DNA of 64,000 nt from NCBI RefSeq assembly GCF_033118175.1, contig NC_083704.1:53966501-54030500 (forward strand), written 5' to 3'. Below are positions 33,041 to 46,473 of this stretch, in pieces. The position numbers were made by a program, and so were the translations under genes. Positions within the stretch are counted from its first letter, which is position 1, and the number at the start of each line of letters is the position of its first letter. Source of the DNA: Dama dama. Taxonomy: Eukaryota; Chordata; Mammalia; Artiodactyla; Cervidae. Under the pieces are notes generated by a model, which saw nothing but the letters and a program-made list of their open reading frames with translations, did no database searches and was not told the origin of the DNA.

Positions 33041-35085
33041 ATGGTGATTACCTTCCCTGATGGATCCCCTGCCCCAAGCTTAGGCTGATCACAGAGAGAG
33101 ACACCAGAAGGAGGGGAGTGGGTAAGAGTGTGGAGTCAGTCAATCCACTTAGAGCTGCCTCGTCGCCCAGTCTGGTGGGGACTGGCCTGCCTTGCACCTC
33201 CTCAGACAGAGCTCTGTCCCCCTGCATTGCAGGTTTTGGGTCCTGCCCCAATTCCTGGGAAGCCCTGCCCGGCAACCTCCACAGTCCTCATGTCCTGCGC
33301 TCCCCAACCTGGGCCGACACCCTGGACGTGGACTGTCCTCATCAGGAGCTCCCCCAGACCCCGAGAGTTCTCCGCTCAGCTGCAGCTCCCGCCCCAGGCT
33401 TACAATCAGTAATGACAGGATAATTGTTTGTTTTATTGATCATGACCAGCCTTCTGTAGCCCAGTGATGGATGATGTGGGAAGAGCCATATTTGCCCTGA
33501 TACCAGCACCCCAGCCCAGGGAGAACTGGGTGTGGCCTTGCCTAGACACGGACTCTCCCTGTCCCGTCGCTTCACTGCCCGCCTCCAGCCCTGGCCCATG
33601 GGAACAGAGCAGGATAAACACTAAACTGGGAATCTGGAGCCTTGGGGCTGACTTCCAGGATTCTAGACCTGATATCCAGAGTCCCCAAATAGCTGCCTCC
33701 CCTGAGTCTCCCCTCCTGCAGCCCAACCCCTGGGAGGCCAGGCTGGAAGGGTAGATGTTTGGAGGACCAGAGTGTGACTAGGATGATGCCTTATAGATGC
33801 CTGCACAGAGTCTTGGCTGACCTAGGGAGGACATGCAGCAGCAAAAAGAAATAAATCTTCATTATTTTAAGCCACTAAAGATTTTAGGGCTGCTGTTGTT
33901 GAAGCGGGACTTGACTCATCCTGACTGATGTGGGGAGAAAGTATATGCTATGTGAGCAGGTGGTACCAAGAGAAGGGAGGAAGAGGGTGGCAGCGACAGG
34001 AGGCTGCCAGATTCTCACTCTGGTTTAACTATCCATGCCCTTCCCCCTCTGTGCCTCTGTGGCCAGCAAGCCACAGGTGTCTCTTTTGGGACTGGGGAGA
34101 ATGGGATGGGGAGACCATGTGAAAGCATCTTGAGTCAGGAAGAGAGAGCACAGGTGAGTGTGAATGAAGATGGTGACAGTCAGGTGATGATGCTACTATG
34201 GGGGTGCTGAGCTGCTGGAGGCAGGGACGGTGGCGGTGTTTGCGATGCTAGTGGGGGTGCTGACAGCCATTGAGACCACTCACGTCAGCCTGGTCCGGTC
34301 GCTGACTTCCACCAGGGCATAGGTATGGCAGCAATCACAGCAGACCCAGATGGGAAGTCTCAGATGGTGATTAATTACCTCCGCTGGGGCTGGCTAATTG
34401 TCCACCGATCTCTGCCCATCAAATGTCCTGCCTGCCTGACCTGGGCTTGCCTTCCAGAGCAGGACTGCGTGGTGTCAGGGCAGAGGTTTCTCAGATATGC
34501 CAGTCCCGAAGGCTTCTTCATTTGCCTTCGCTGAGCACTCCCCTGCTGGGCACCACACCAGCTCCTCCTGGGAAGCTGGGCGCTGGGCTGGGCAGCTGTA
34601 CAAAGCATCAGATGATGTTTTCCTGACTTTTGATGAGCACAGTATGGAGTTTCCATGTGTCAATGATATGCTCAAGGTGCAGGGCTGGTGAGGGGAGCTC
34701 TTAGGGTCTTGGCTAATGGAGTCTACTCTTGGACACTCCTTGTAGATATCCAGGAACTAGTCCTGGCTCCATCAGCAAACCTCTGTGCCCCTTCCATGCA
34801 GGGCCTTCTGCTGGCCACTGGGGGCACCACGGGCTCAGTGATGACTCATCTTGCCCTCTGGAGGTCCCAGTCTCATGGAAAAGGCAATTCGGGACCCAGA
34901 CCAAGCTTGATGAGTTTGGCTTGGACATCTGCGCAAGGGCCAGGGCAAAGCAGATCTCCTGGTACCACTGGGCAAACCAAAATGGGTGAGGTACCCCCAG
35001 GTCACACAGGGACTTGGAGGTGAGCTGGGCTAGAATCACCTTCTCACCTCCAGGCCAGGGGTCCTCCCACCACACCCCAGCTCCT
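33041..35085. other. Intergenic, no gene seen
   Basis: An old repeat remnant at about 33840-33930 (ttattttaagccactaaaga, L1 or MaLR type) is seen. A small cluster at about 34365-34405 has GATTAATTACC and CTAATTG. A weaker minus-strand CTCF-like motif lies at 34851-34864 (CCTCCAGAGGGCAA). Confidence 0.4.
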
Positions 35086-35360
35086 CATCCTGAGCTTTAT
35101 TTTTGCTGGGAGGCACAGATGAAAATTAAAAAAAAAAATTCCTCCGTTTTGTTTTTGCTGAATAGGCATTTCTGTCATCCCACTCTGAGGGGCTTGGCTT
35201 GTCTGCTACGAGGGGGGAAAATGCCTCCATTTAAAAGCAGAACTAAAAGAAAAACATCCACAGGCCCCATTTCACTGCAGCAGACATGATGAGCACACCA
35301 TGGTCGTTAACATGATAAAAGTCACTTTGTCTGGGTGTAAAATTCATTTTTTCCCATTTA
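35085..35360. promoter_or_regulatory. A/T-rich island, possible regulatory element
   Basis: It contains GAAAATTAAAAAAAAAAATTCC, a bicoid/FOX-like mixture and GTTAACATGATAAAAG, separated by a short GC-rich part. Evidence is composition only. Confidence 0.25.
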
Positions 35361-37085
35361 GCACATGGTGCATTTGCATCGAGCTGCAGTTCCTGGGTTG
35401 TGGTCTCCTCCCAAGGATGCCCCCAAATTGTTCCTATTACCCAGGCAGTGACCCGAGACCTGGGCCTGGTGAGGCCAGGGCCACAGTACTGGGAGAGGCC
35501 CATGGTGTGTGTGTTCCCTTGGCCACGAGGCTGCTCCTCCCCAGAGCCCTTAGGGACCTTGAAACCCCACACTCTGGTCAGGCCTGGAGGGGACATGGCA
35601 GGAGGGATGAGTGGGGCATCTGGGGACCCCGTTGGCCCAGTCTTCACCCCAGCTCTGCCCAGCAGCTTGCTCCGGTGTCCCATTCATCACTGTCCCCCTC
35701 TGCCCCCCATCCCAGGAGTCCTGCCTTCAGAGACAGGGTCTCACTGAGCTCCTGACTCTCAGAGAGGGGAGGGTGTTGCTTGTGGACACCTGAGCAATCG
35801 AGGCGGGGTCCATTCCATCCCACCAGACCAGGACTGAGAGTTCAAATCCCCACCACCAGCTATGTCAGGGCCCACAAAGGTCAAACGTCAGGGCTGAGGC
35901 AGACAGCCTGGGTCCTGCCTCCCATCCTTAGAACATAGCCTTGAATCTTCCTCTCATTTGGAATCAGCTTCCCCAACCATACAGTGACAAGCTCCATGGG
36001 CTAAACTCTGAGGTTCCTTCTAACTCTAACCTTCCCTGGAGGATGTTCAGACATGACCTGCTGTTCACCCTGAACCTTGAGGGGGACCTGGTACTATGGG
36101 GATCACTGTTGTGGATTGAAGGTCAAGCAGACAGTGGGGGCAGGGGCAGCCCTCTGCCCCTCTGCCCAGGAGGCCAAAGAGGACCAGGACCTCCCGGAAG
36201 CCCCTACCCCTCGATCCTCCCCACAGAGGCTAAGCCGGCTCCAGGAAAGGGGCGGCATCAATCTCTGCCCAGATGGGGCTGATTACCCACGTGGGGGCTG
36301 TGGATACGCTATAAGCCCAGAGCTTTGGGAGAGGGAGCTGAGAAGCCCTTTCTACAGGGTTCTGCCAACAGACATGGGGGGAGGGGGAAAGGACCCCCGT
36401 GACTCTGCCCACAGCTCTAGGGGCTTAGACCCTGTTACTGATAAAGCTGCCAGCTGGGGTGGGCAAAGAAATAGAGAGAAGATTCCTTCTGGAGAGAAGG
36501 AAAGTGGCAGGCTATGAGTGAGATGGAGGAAGGTCCAAAGAGGGGGATGGCAACTGGCCCCAGTTGAAGGAGAAATGGGGAACTCTTAGATAAAATGGTT
36601 ATCTGGCCCTGGGGGGCCTGGGCAGAGTGGACTCAGAAAATGCACAGTAACTGGACCCCGGGTTGCCAGGTAACCCTGCCCTGTCACCTTGACTGGGGAC
36701 ACGGAGAGGCTGGGAAGACCCGAGCAGTGGATGGGAGTCCTGTCACCGTAGGGGGCATGTCCAGGTCAAGGGGCAACAGTGGGGGTCCGGCGGCCCTTTA
36801 GAGATGATGTCCCACAGGGGCTTTCCCTGGGAAGGCAGGATTCTAGCAAGGCCACAGTCAAACTGAGACACAGATCTAAGCTACCCCTCTCCTCCAGCCT
36901 GGAACAGAGATTGCCGGGGCCCCCCATCTCACAGCTTACGTGCGGCTGCTGGAAGAGGGGTCTGTGACTGCCAGCCAGAGCAGAGTTCTCAGAGACTCCG
37001 GGGCGTCTGGGGAGGGGGAGAGGCCCCCCTGCCTGGTGAGAAGGTGTGGGAAGGCGCAGTGCGCATGGCAGGCGGGGCCCAGCAA
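35361..37085. other. Intergenic, no gene seen
   Basis: GC-rich single-copy sequence; the open frames lack recognisable products. Confidence 0.4.
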
Positions 37086-37089
37086 CAGC

Positions 37090-37225
37090 TGTTCACTTAC
37101 TGAAGCTATTTTATAATATTGCCAGAGCTTTTAAAATAATCCCATTTCTGCAGAATATTCCTAGCTAATTGGAGCTGTCTCTTTCTTATTAAACAGAAAG
37201 GTTATAAAAATGTGTGTTGAGGGTT
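37090..37225. promoter_or_regulatory. AT-rich island, candidate enhancer
   Basis: It holds CTATTTTATAATATTGCC, CTTTTAAAATAATCC, the near-palindrome AGCTAATTGGAGCT and TATTAAACAG. A related small patch (CCAATTAGCCG) follows at about 37540-37560. Confidence 0.35.
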
Positions 37226-37569
37226 TAAAAGCAATACCTCTCGGCTGCTCTGATTGTTATGACAAGGATAACATACTGGGAGCCGGTGGCTGGCAGGCTG
37301 GGTGGAGCAGGCTCTGGTGTCTGGGCTGGGGCAGAGCAGGGGCCTCCGCCCACCCGGGGAAGGGCCAGGCTGGCTCCCCCCACCGCACCTTGCTCAGCAT
37401 CGGCTTGAGGAATGGCAGCCTTCCCTGGAACAATTGCTCTCTAAACACTTAGGCTGCTGTGACAGGACTGTCCATCACCCAGGCCTCTGACTGGGGCAAT
37501 TCGCATAATTTTTGAGAGGCAGAGGAGAAGGGGGAAAGTGATTCCAATTAGCCGAGCCAGAAGGCACAT

Positions 37570-38940
37570 GAGTTCGCTAAGACCTCAGCGCTTCAGGACC
37601 ATGAATAAAGAGCCCCCGGGCCATGATGGGGAAGTGCAGCGGAGGGCAAGGGTCCTAAGTGGTGCCCATTCTGCAGAGGAGAGCCTGAGGCTGTGAAAGG
37701 GCTTCCCAAGGTCGTCCAAGGAGGGTAGAAACGAGTCCAGACACTGTTTGGAGCTGAGGCCATGTGCCCAGCTCCTGTCCTCCTTATGCTGACCTCTGGC
37801 ATGGGGTGTGCACCCCAACTCTGTACTGGGAGCCTCTGGGGCCCCCCACCCCCACCATCCTCCATCAGAGCAGTGCCACTTCAATCTGTCAGAAATGGGG
37901 GATCTGATCAAATTTACTTTAAAGTGAATTCCTTTTGATTAAAAAGGTAGTTAGAAATCCAGTGTCCTGGAAGAGTCTCCCAAAACTTCAATGGACCCCC
38001 TCAGGTGCTTGGCAGCTGCCCACATCTGAATCATTTAATGGGCAAATCAGTTTTGCCCTTGGGATCCTTCCTGGGACCTCTCCAATGAAAGACAAGCTTC
38101 TGGACTGACCCAGGCCACCCCCTCCTGTCCCTGACTGTCACATTCCTCCACAGTCACCTGGTTCTCCTGGTGCACCTCTGCCTGTTGCCCCAAACTCACC
38201 GATCCATCACTCTGCGCCATGTTATGGTCTGAGTCCTGCCCCTGGCTTGGTGTGAGCTGGGCCTGGCTCTCGGGCTCCTCTGGGTGGAGAATGTAGAGGC
38301 ACTATTGCCCCCCTCCTTCTGTGGACCTGGAGGGCACCATGCAAGGAGGCCTTCTATGCATGCTTCTGACTCAGCATCAAAGCATCAACCCCCCCCAGCA
38401 GCTCTGAGAGGATGCTGAGGGGGCTTATTAAACCCATTTTACCTTCAAGGAGACTGAGGTGCAGTGATGGTGGGTAATGAACTCAAGGTCACCCAGGCCC
38501 AGGGGATGTCCGCTGCCTCCCAGCCATGAATCAGGCCAAGGCTCTGGATGACTGTCCTTTCCACCCAGTGCGCATGGGACGTTTCTCCCATGATTTGCGG
38601 CCGCTGCCTGCATCCAGCCCTGCCCCCCGCCTCCCAGCTTCCCGGCCTTCCTGCTCCAGTGCAATGGGCTCTTTCATCACGGAGAGGCCTCACCGCTCGA
38701 AACAGAGCAGACTTTAAACGCATCGTTGGCTTTCCCCAGAGCAGATCCTACCTTCGAACCTTTTACTAGTTCTCCAATATTCCCTTCACTCGGAACGTCC
38801 TCTCCTTTATCTCTAAGGAGCTTTCCCATATTCCAGCAGCAGAAAGCAGTTCTTGACTCGTGCATTCGACAGTGCAAGTGTCCATCTCTGTGGGGCCCGG
38901 GGATCCATGGAGGGAAACCGGACAGCATGAGGCAGGGCTG
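37570..38940. other. Intergenic, no gene seen
   Basis: A MIR-like antisense piece lies at about 38435-38510. Otherwise single-copy DNA. Confidence 0.4.
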
Positions 38941-39155
38941 CGTGCGTGCTCAGTTGCTCAGACTCTTTGCGACCCCATGGACTGTATGTAGCCCATCAGG
39001 TTCCTCTGTCCATGGGATTTCCCAGACAAGAATAGTGGAGCAGGTTTCCATTTCCCAGCCCGGAGGATCTTCCCAACCCAGGGATCAAACCACATCTCTT
39101 GTGTTTCCTGCATTGGCCGGCAGATTCTTTACCACTGAGTCACCTGGGAAGCCCT
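38941..39155 (-). repeat. Bov-tA SINE
   Basis: The antisense copy runs from cgtgctcagttgctcagact to gagtcacctgggaagccc. Confidence 0.85.
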
Positions 39156-42065
39156 CAGAAGGCAGGGAGCCTGCCTCTCCCACGGAATCCGAGGTCTGCT
39201 CATGTGTTATGTGGGAAAAGATCCCCAAGTGTTTTCTACAAAGCTCTGCCTGGAGGTATCTTGGGCAGGGTGGGCAGAGCAAAGAGATTCAGTACCAGCA
39301 AGAGAGAGGAGGCCTTGTAGATGGTGATTAAACCCAAAGACTGCACCGTCACCCTGGGGGTGTGCAGGAAGTGCTACTTTGCATGCCTTGTGCATAGCTT
39401 TGCATATTGAGATAAGATGGACTTATTTAAAAAGCTCTTTTTAAAAAGATTACACTGTGTTGCTCATGCCTCAACCCAGGAGGAGCTGGACTGGGAGTCA
39501 GATCTCATCTCCACTGCTTCCCAGGCAGATGGAACAACTCAATCGGAACCACCAGAGCCTCAGTTTTCTCATCCACTCAGTGGGCATAATGCTGTCTTCT
39601 TGGAAGGCTACTATGAATTAGGCATCCTTCCGGCTCCGTGCCTGTTGTGTAGTGGAGAAGAAGCTGAGTTGGGGGAGGACCAGTGATGGGGGTTATGATT
39701 CTCATTCACTTTCTGGAGGAAACATCCAGAAGTCTCTTTTGGAAATCACAGGGAAGTCACAATGACCTGGGTAAGTCCTTTTCCTCTGTATAGTGAATAT
39801 AAGATTCTTAGTCTCCAGGGAAGGCTGGGAGTAGGGGGATTCCAGTGGGTAGGTGGTGGTTGGAGCTCTCTCAGGGCCCATTTTGCAGGAAGCTGCAGCA
39901 ATACTCTCCGTGAGGTCAAAGCACGTCTAAAGAGCTAGGGGGGTCAGCAGAACCTGGGGTGAGGAGATTCTAGACATGTCCAGCTGTCTAGAAGAGCAGC
40001 CAGGCCAGGATTCTGAGGTCAGCCAGAACGGGCAGCATCGCCCTGGAGTTTCCAGCAGAATCGCTATGGTGTGTGTATGGGGGTGGGGGGCAGTGAATGG
40101 TTGGGCTTCTGGGGAATCTTCAGTCCCATCAGAGACATATGGCTGGCAGAGGAACCTGAGGCGAGGTTGTATGGAGGCATGAGGGCAGGCTCCATCTCAC
40201 TCCCATCTCACACCTGCAGGACTGGCAGGGATCACATGACTCCCATCCAGACCCCAGCATGATGGAGGTGATATGTTATTACATAGTCATTTAGTCATTC
40301 ATCAACACTTGATAATGCCCTCTCTTCCGAGGGCCCTGAGCATGCCTGACATACCTATTGCTCCCCTCCCGCCCCCCACCCCATTCCCCCGACCCGTCCC
40401 CGGATACAAGCACCACCCCCACCCCTGCCCCAGGGCTGACTCATCGCCAGTGTTCCTCTCTATGGCTTGCTCCCAGCCACCCGATGACAGCTGGCTTGGG
40501 TTTTCAGGCAAGACCTAAGTGGCTTGTTGCAAATTGCTGAGTCCACATCCTGATCCTTCCCTAGGTCTCTCTCTGTCTCTCTCAGCGAGTCTCTCCATCC
40601 GCCTCTGCCTCTCCAAAGCTCCTCCTTGCTCGTTTAGAAATTAAGACCTCAGCAAGACGGTGCTCTGGCGCTGCCAGGCTGGGCTCAGGGAGGCCGCGGC
40701 AGTAGGTGTGGGGGAGAGGCCTTCCAGCTGGTGGGAAGATAATCATGCAGAAGCCTCTTCACCCTCCTCTGGACTCTCACTGGCCTCCCGGGTGCAGTTC
40801 CCTAGCATCCTCTTCTGCCTGCCTGGGGCCCAGCAAAGCTCTCTGTAGCCTCCCTCTGCAGAAAGAGGGCTTGGCTCTGCCTTTTGGGGATTCTCTGACC
40901 TCCAGGGTCTGTCTCTAGGCCACTGAGGGGCCGTCTGCTGCCTGTTTGTGTCTTAATATCTCCCTTGTTCTGCCCGCCACCATACTGGCCCCTAATCAGC
41001 AAGTGGAGATGGGAACATGGGCCAGCTCTGGCCATGAGTGGCCCCAAGCCAGGACCCAAGGGGCTTGGGTTCTGGTTTCAGAGGTGCCACTGTTCGGGGC
41101 CCAGCCCAGGGCATTGCTGAGGCTCGGTTTGTCCATATACAGAAGAGAGTGAGGGCTCTACAGAGGTCCTGCTGTTCTTTGGAAGAGATTCTGGGGTCTG
41201 ATTATCTCCAGGACATCCAGGGTGCCTCATACCTGCCTAGACCCTGGGTCCAGTTGGGAACGGAGCCAGAATTCTTGCAAGCCATGGTCACCCCTAGCAC
41301 TTGCGCCCTAAGCAACCTCTCTGTCCCCACCCCACACCTTCTGGGTAGTGATGTCTCTCTCTTAGCTAGCCCACCTGGGGTACAGTGGTCTCAGGCCAGC
41401 GTCTGCTCTACTTGTCCTCCAATTCCTATCCCAGCCCTTGTTTCATGCCACACCTCACAGGCTGTGCCTTCTTTCGAGACCAGATGCTCCCTTCATTTGC
41501 CTGGCCTGGTGCTACTTCTGTGCAGGTAGGGGTGACGGAGGAGTGTGTCCCCACCCAGTCCTGTCTGCTTTGCCCCTTTGTTGCGGCCTGAGGGACTGGA
41601 GCTCTCCGCCCGGCTCCTGCCAAGTCTGGGCCCATCTGTCTTGAGTGTCTCTGGCCTCCCCTGCACCCCCAGACAGTAAAGTAGCCTCCAATCCAGCATG
41701 ACCTTCCTCAGCAGATCTTAGTGGCTCCCATATTCCCCCTTGGTCAGTGCCAGGGAAGATTTCATAGGGAACTGGGCTGGAAAATACCCTTCTCCCTGCA
41801 GGGCCTGGGTAGTTGTTGAATCAGAAGCGCACTGGGATTGTGTTTGAAGCTAATGGTCTTGCTTCTGGGATGATCTTTCCAGGCTCAGAGGGATCCTCCA
41901 GGATCTCCATCTGCAGGCCACTCCACCAGCCGGGAAGGAGTCCATGCCTTCTTCCTCCCTGCTCCCTGCCTCACCTCAGGCCCCAGAGGTGAGATCGCAA
42001 AGGCCCTGACCCAGGAAGAGTGGCAAGGGCTACAATGGAGCCCCGATTCAGGGAGTGGAAGGACC
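39156..42065. other. Intergenic, no gene seen
   Basis: A MIR-like sense piece lies at about 39480-39610 (gagcctcagttttctcatcc). A short AT-rich patch at 40270-40320 is the only other feature. Confidence 0.4.
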
Positions 42066-42279
42066 CACTGTTGCTGTTTGGTTCCTAAGTCGTGTCCTGC
42101 TCTTTGTGGCCCCAAGGACTGTGGCACGCCAGGCTTGTCATCCATGGGATTTCCTAGGCAAGAATCCTGGAGTGGGTTGCTATTTCCTTATCCAGGGGAT
42201 CTTCCCCACTCAGGTATCGAACCAGTGTCTCCTGCGCTGGCAGGCAAGTTCTTTACCGCTGAGCTACCAGGGAAGCCCG
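42066..42279 (-). repeat. Bov-tA SINE
   Basis: The antisense copy runs from gttgctgtttggttcctaag to gagctaccagggaagccc. Confidence 0.85.
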
Positions 42280-43015
42280 AAGCACCCATAACCAGGGCTA
42301 ATGAGAAAAGCTAGACTGGTTCTCGGCGGAAGACCTCCCTTCTCCCTATCTAGTGTCTGAGGAACTCAGGGGGAGGGTCCTGAATGCTGGCATCGCCCCG
42401 AGAAGGCAGGGGCCTCATGAAATGGGGCAGGGCAGCCTCTGGGCCACCTCACCTCTCACCACATGCCGCTCCCACTGGCCCTGCCACCACTCCCACAACG
42501 TCAACTTCTGTCAGTAATCGAAGAACACAGCCTCATCTGTCTTCCAGACTCAACAAATGAAGTGCTAACTGCCCCTCACAGGAACAGCAGCCATCAGTTA
42601 AATTAAGTGATGGTGGAGCCAGGTCCTATCCTCCCCTCAACTACTGAGCAGAGGCTAATCCTCAGAAGGGTTGGTGGACAACAGCCAAGAGATGCTTTCA
42701 GCGGAAGAAGCAGAAGATTTGAAGACTTTCCTCTGGGTATCTCCCTAGCCGATTGCTCAGGGAAGTGCTTCCTGCGGTCTAGCTGCCATTTCACCCTCCT
42801 TGTACTGTTGCTAAGCGGGAGGTGGATGGCATGACCTCCCTTGGAGCACCCTCTCTCAGGAAACTCTCGCTCCGCTTTCGCATTGAGCGGAGCTAATTCA
42901 TTCAGGTGGACACCTCCCTGGCTTACTGGCTTCATTCACCAGGTCTCCAAATCCCCCTGTGCCTCAGTTTCCTCATTAGCAAAACAAGCAGGTTAGGGAC
43001 AGGTAGTTCGCAGAA
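42280..43015. other. Intergenic, no gene seen
   Basis: No recognisable exon or young repeat. Confidence 0.4.
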
Positions 43016-43019
43016 TTAC

Positions 43020-43215
43020 AGTCAACTGGAACCCGGCCATGCGCAGGGACGGACCTGACCGCGAAGCTCTTTCCCCGCCCCGGTGGGGGAGGCCAGCGCT
43101 GGCTCCTCTCTGCTCTCGAGGGCCTGGAGGGGCGGCTATCAGAGGAGGCAATTTGCCGTGGCCATTCCGCCAAGGCGCTGATGGGGCGTTAGGCGGTGAT
43201 GGAAGGCCGCCTCCT
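43020..43215. promoter_or_regulatory. Small CpG-rich cluster
   Basis: CpG density rises over about 190 bases, with a CCATGCGCAG NRF1-like word near 43038 and a GC box (ccccgccccgg) near 43073. It is too small to be called a classical CpG island with confidence. Confidence 0.3.
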
Positions 43216-44190
43216 CAGAGCCTGACTTTGCCCACCGCTGACGCTCTTCACTCCCACCTGGAGGCAGAAAAACACGTCTTGTGGAGAGTTAGAGCCGCTG
43301 TCAGTGCTGGCCGGGGGCTCCGAGGAGACTTTTATTTATTTGGAAGTCGTTCAGACATCTAATGCTCTTCTGAGGGGAGAATTTCTCTCTTTTATTTGTC
43401 CTCATTTTCTCTTGCCACAGCGGGATGAAGGCCTCCAGGGAGGGGGGCGAACCCAGCATCCAGCCTCTGTGCCACATACACTCTGGCGTAGAGGACACAG
43501 GGGTGGTGCTGAGGGGGCCCTTCACTCCCCTGCGGAAGATGTTCAGGTCAGGGGTCTCCCACTGGGCGTTCTGAGGACTCTGAGGGCCCCAGTGCCTAGG
43601 AGCAGGCAGAGAGGACCGAGTCTCGAGTTTAGTCTGGGCCTGAGTCTCTTTGCTCACTGTAACCCTGGGACAAGCCCTGTCCTTCCCTCTGGTCTCAGTT
43701 TCCCCATCTGTAAAATGGGCAGGTGGACCACAGCTCTCTGAGGAAAACTCCAGATCGTCCATGACAGCTGCTGGTGGTGATGCAGACCATCAAGACAAAT
43801 GCTGCTGATAGGAGCAGGTGCCCACCCCGCCCCCACCCCCAGCTGGGTATGCGTGCCTGAGCTGAGAGGACTGAAGTTTTGCAAAGGCAGCCAAGGCTGG
43901 GCTGGTGACACAGTGCTTCCCTTTACTCAACCAGTGACCCTTCTCCAAGGGTGAGGCCACCTGGGGTCCTGCATCCTGGATGCAGGGGTTAATGACTTCT
44001 TGATATCCTGGCTCATCACTGGCTCTGAGCTAGCCTGGCCCCACACTGCCCATGCAGCCATGCCATCGTCTCCCTGCCTCTGTGAGGAACTCCCAGCCCA
44101 GGGGCAGGTGCTATGTTCTTCCCTCCCCATAGGGAAGAGGTGTAGCCAGGAAGAAGCTGGGGCCCCGGCAGGCAGCCTCCCCATTGGTCC
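43216..44190. other. Intergenic with a MIR piece
   Basis: A MIR-like sense piece lies at 43640-43730 (ccccatctgtaaaatgggca). No exon is recognised. Confidence 0.4.
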
Positions 44191-44194
44191 CTGC

Positions 44195-44480
44195 ACAAAT
44201 TCAGCCCAGTTCTGCCTCAGGTGTTTGCTCAGACCCTCTGCCAGGGCCGCTCTTTCCCCCACCTCCAGCCATTCATCCATCCTTCCCGCCCCGTCCTTCC
44301 ATGCCAGTTTCAAGGCCCCTTCCTCTGGCAAGTGTTCCCTGACCACCAAGGCCTCGTAGCACTGAGTGACCACATTCTCTGTTTCACCCACATGACACAG
44401 TTATGCCTGGCTTGAGGTATTAACTGTATTTTTCCTGTGTACCATATTCCCCCATTAAGTCGGGTAGGTTCCAGGGGACG
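44195..44480 (+). repeat. L2-like LINE fragment
   Basis: It carries ctggcaagtgttccctgacc and the following cacttatgc-like stretch of the L2 3' region, in sense. A MIR-like piece follows at about 44535-44630. Confidence 0.5.
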
Positions 44481-44814
44481 AGGATAGATAGAGCCTCTTC
44501 CATCTGCCTGGTTTCCCAGACTCAAAGCTCCATGTCCTGATCTGCACTGACCACTGGGTGGCCAGGGGCAAGTCTCCTCCCCTCTCTGGGCCTCAGTTTC
44601 CCCTTCTCTCTGATAGAGGATCCTATAGGCTCCAACAGTCTACAGTCCGGAACTTGGTCTAACTTTGGTGTGCAGGTGGTGATGGCCTACACTGCCTGAA
44701 AGCATTAAACACCAGCCCCCTTATTTATCACAATATACGGCACTAAGCTGACAGTAGGTCAATTATTGTGTGAGGATACTGGATGGCTTTTTTTTTTTTT
44801 TGTAAAGCATTTAA

Positions 44815-45110
44815 CAAATGCTTAAAAAAATAATTAATTTTTATGTTTGGCTGCACTGGGTCTTCATTGCTGCCTGTGGGCTTTCTTTAGCTGCATCGAG
44901 TGGGTGCTACTCTCTAGTTGTGTAAGCGGGCTTCCCATTGTGGTGGCTTGATTTGTTGCAGAGCACGGGCTCTAGAGCATGGGCTTCAGCAGTTGTAGCA
45001 TGCGGGCTTAGATATCCAGTGGCACATGGAATCTTCTCGAACCACGGATCAAACCTGTGTCCCCTGCATTGACAAGTGAATTCTTAACCAGTAGACCACC
45101 AGGGAAGTCC
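44815..45110 (-). repeat. CHR-type SINE
   Basis: The antisense copy begins after a T-run and AT-rich stretch, with tttggctgcactgggtcttc, and ends agaccaccagggaagtcc. Confidence 0.85.
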
Positions 45111-45885
45111 TTGATGGTTTGAAAGTGGGGTTCCCCTTCTGCTTGCATCCAGCGGCCACGCTGCGCCAGCCATGCTCGGGCAGGGGCATTTGGTGGAACC
45201 ATCACATCTCTGAGTGTCCCCAAGGAATTAGTGGATGAGCTACAGAAGCCTGCAGGTGTGAGCACTGGCAGGCAGCCCATACCTGAGTGTGTCCTGGCTG
45301 GGAGCCCTTGGGAACCACTGAGTGCAGCCCAAAGAGGGAAGAGAACAAGCACATCGATGGGGCTTGAGGAGGTGGGGATGGCCTCCTGTCACAGAAGGAT
45401 ACTTGCCAAGGCCAGGGCCAGCTCCGCTGATTCAAGTGGAGGCACAGCCGGGTCAATGGGGCTCAGGAGGACAGGTCCTTCCCAACCTAGTATGAAAGAT
45501 CCTGTTCATCTTGCAAGGTCAACTTGGAATCCCTCCTCCTTTTCCAAGAAGTCTTCCTGCCTGCTAGCATTTAGGACCTGCCCTTCTCAGGGTTGCCTGA
45601 GTCTCTCTGTGGTTTGCCTTCATTAAGCCCTTGCTAAGTACCAAGTCCTGCCCTTAGGGTGTTATACATGCTTTGAGTCTTTAGACCATCCCGGCCAGGT
45701 GAGTATCATATCACCCATTGTAAGGATGAAGAAACAAAGTTCTCAGAGAGGCACAGTGACTTCCCTATATGATCTGCAATACCGGATGCCAAAGTTGACA
45801 CTGCTTACGCCCATGCCAGACCACTCTTCCTGGCCACAGCCCCAGGCCCCTGAATATGCCACTCAAAAGTTGTCCTTATGTTGAG
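45111..45885. other. Intergenic with L2 and MIR remnants
   Basis: An L2-like sense piece lies at about 45495-45650 (tccaagaagtcttcctgcc) and a MIR-like antisense piece at 45690-45790. No exon is recognised. Confidence 0.4.
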
Positions 45886-45995
45886 ACTTCCCTGGCAGCC
45901 CAGTGGTTAAGACTGCACTTCCAATGCAGAGGGTGCAGGTTCAATCCCTGGTCAGGGAGCTAAGATCACACATGCTGTGCAGTCAGAAAAAAGAC
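45886..45995 (+). repeat. CHR-type SINE, short
   Basis: The sense copy runs from gacttccctggcagcccag through ggttcaatccctggtcaggg and ends early in an A-rich tail. Confidence 0.8.
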
Positions 45996-46473
45996 AGTCT
46001 TTATGTTAACACCTCCAGTGCCCTCCCAGTGGTCAGGCTCTGTGTGGGGCCCTAAGACGGTGACAGGGACAAGCTTGGGTCCTAGCTTGGGTGCAGGTGT
46101 TTTTCTGAACCCAAGGCAGAGGTTGCTACATGTTTGTGTGGCAAGGGGAGGGGAAAGGAGAGTGGGGACTGGGGTGGGGAAGCCTGTCTAGTTGAGCGGA
46201 GGTCCAGGAAGTCTTCCTGGTGTAAGTGGTATTGATGGGTTCCTAAACATTCTGGATTCAAGTGGTGAAGATGAGAGAGTTTCAGGCAGAAGGAATTCCA
46301 GGGATAAAACTCTAAGAAAGCCAAGAGCCCTCCAACCCATCAGCTTTTAGAGCTGCAAAAGGATGATGGGAGGGAGGCTGAAGGTGGGCAGGTTGAAATG
46401 GGGAATCTTGCTGCCCCAGGTGTCCTGGACATTCCTGATAGGCTTCTGTGTCCCTCAGGACTTGCTTGGAACA
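45996..46473. other. Intergenic, L2-like remnant
   Basis: An antisense L2-like stretch lies at about 46205-46320 (gtttcaggcagaaggaattc). Nothing else is seen. Confidence 0.4.
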
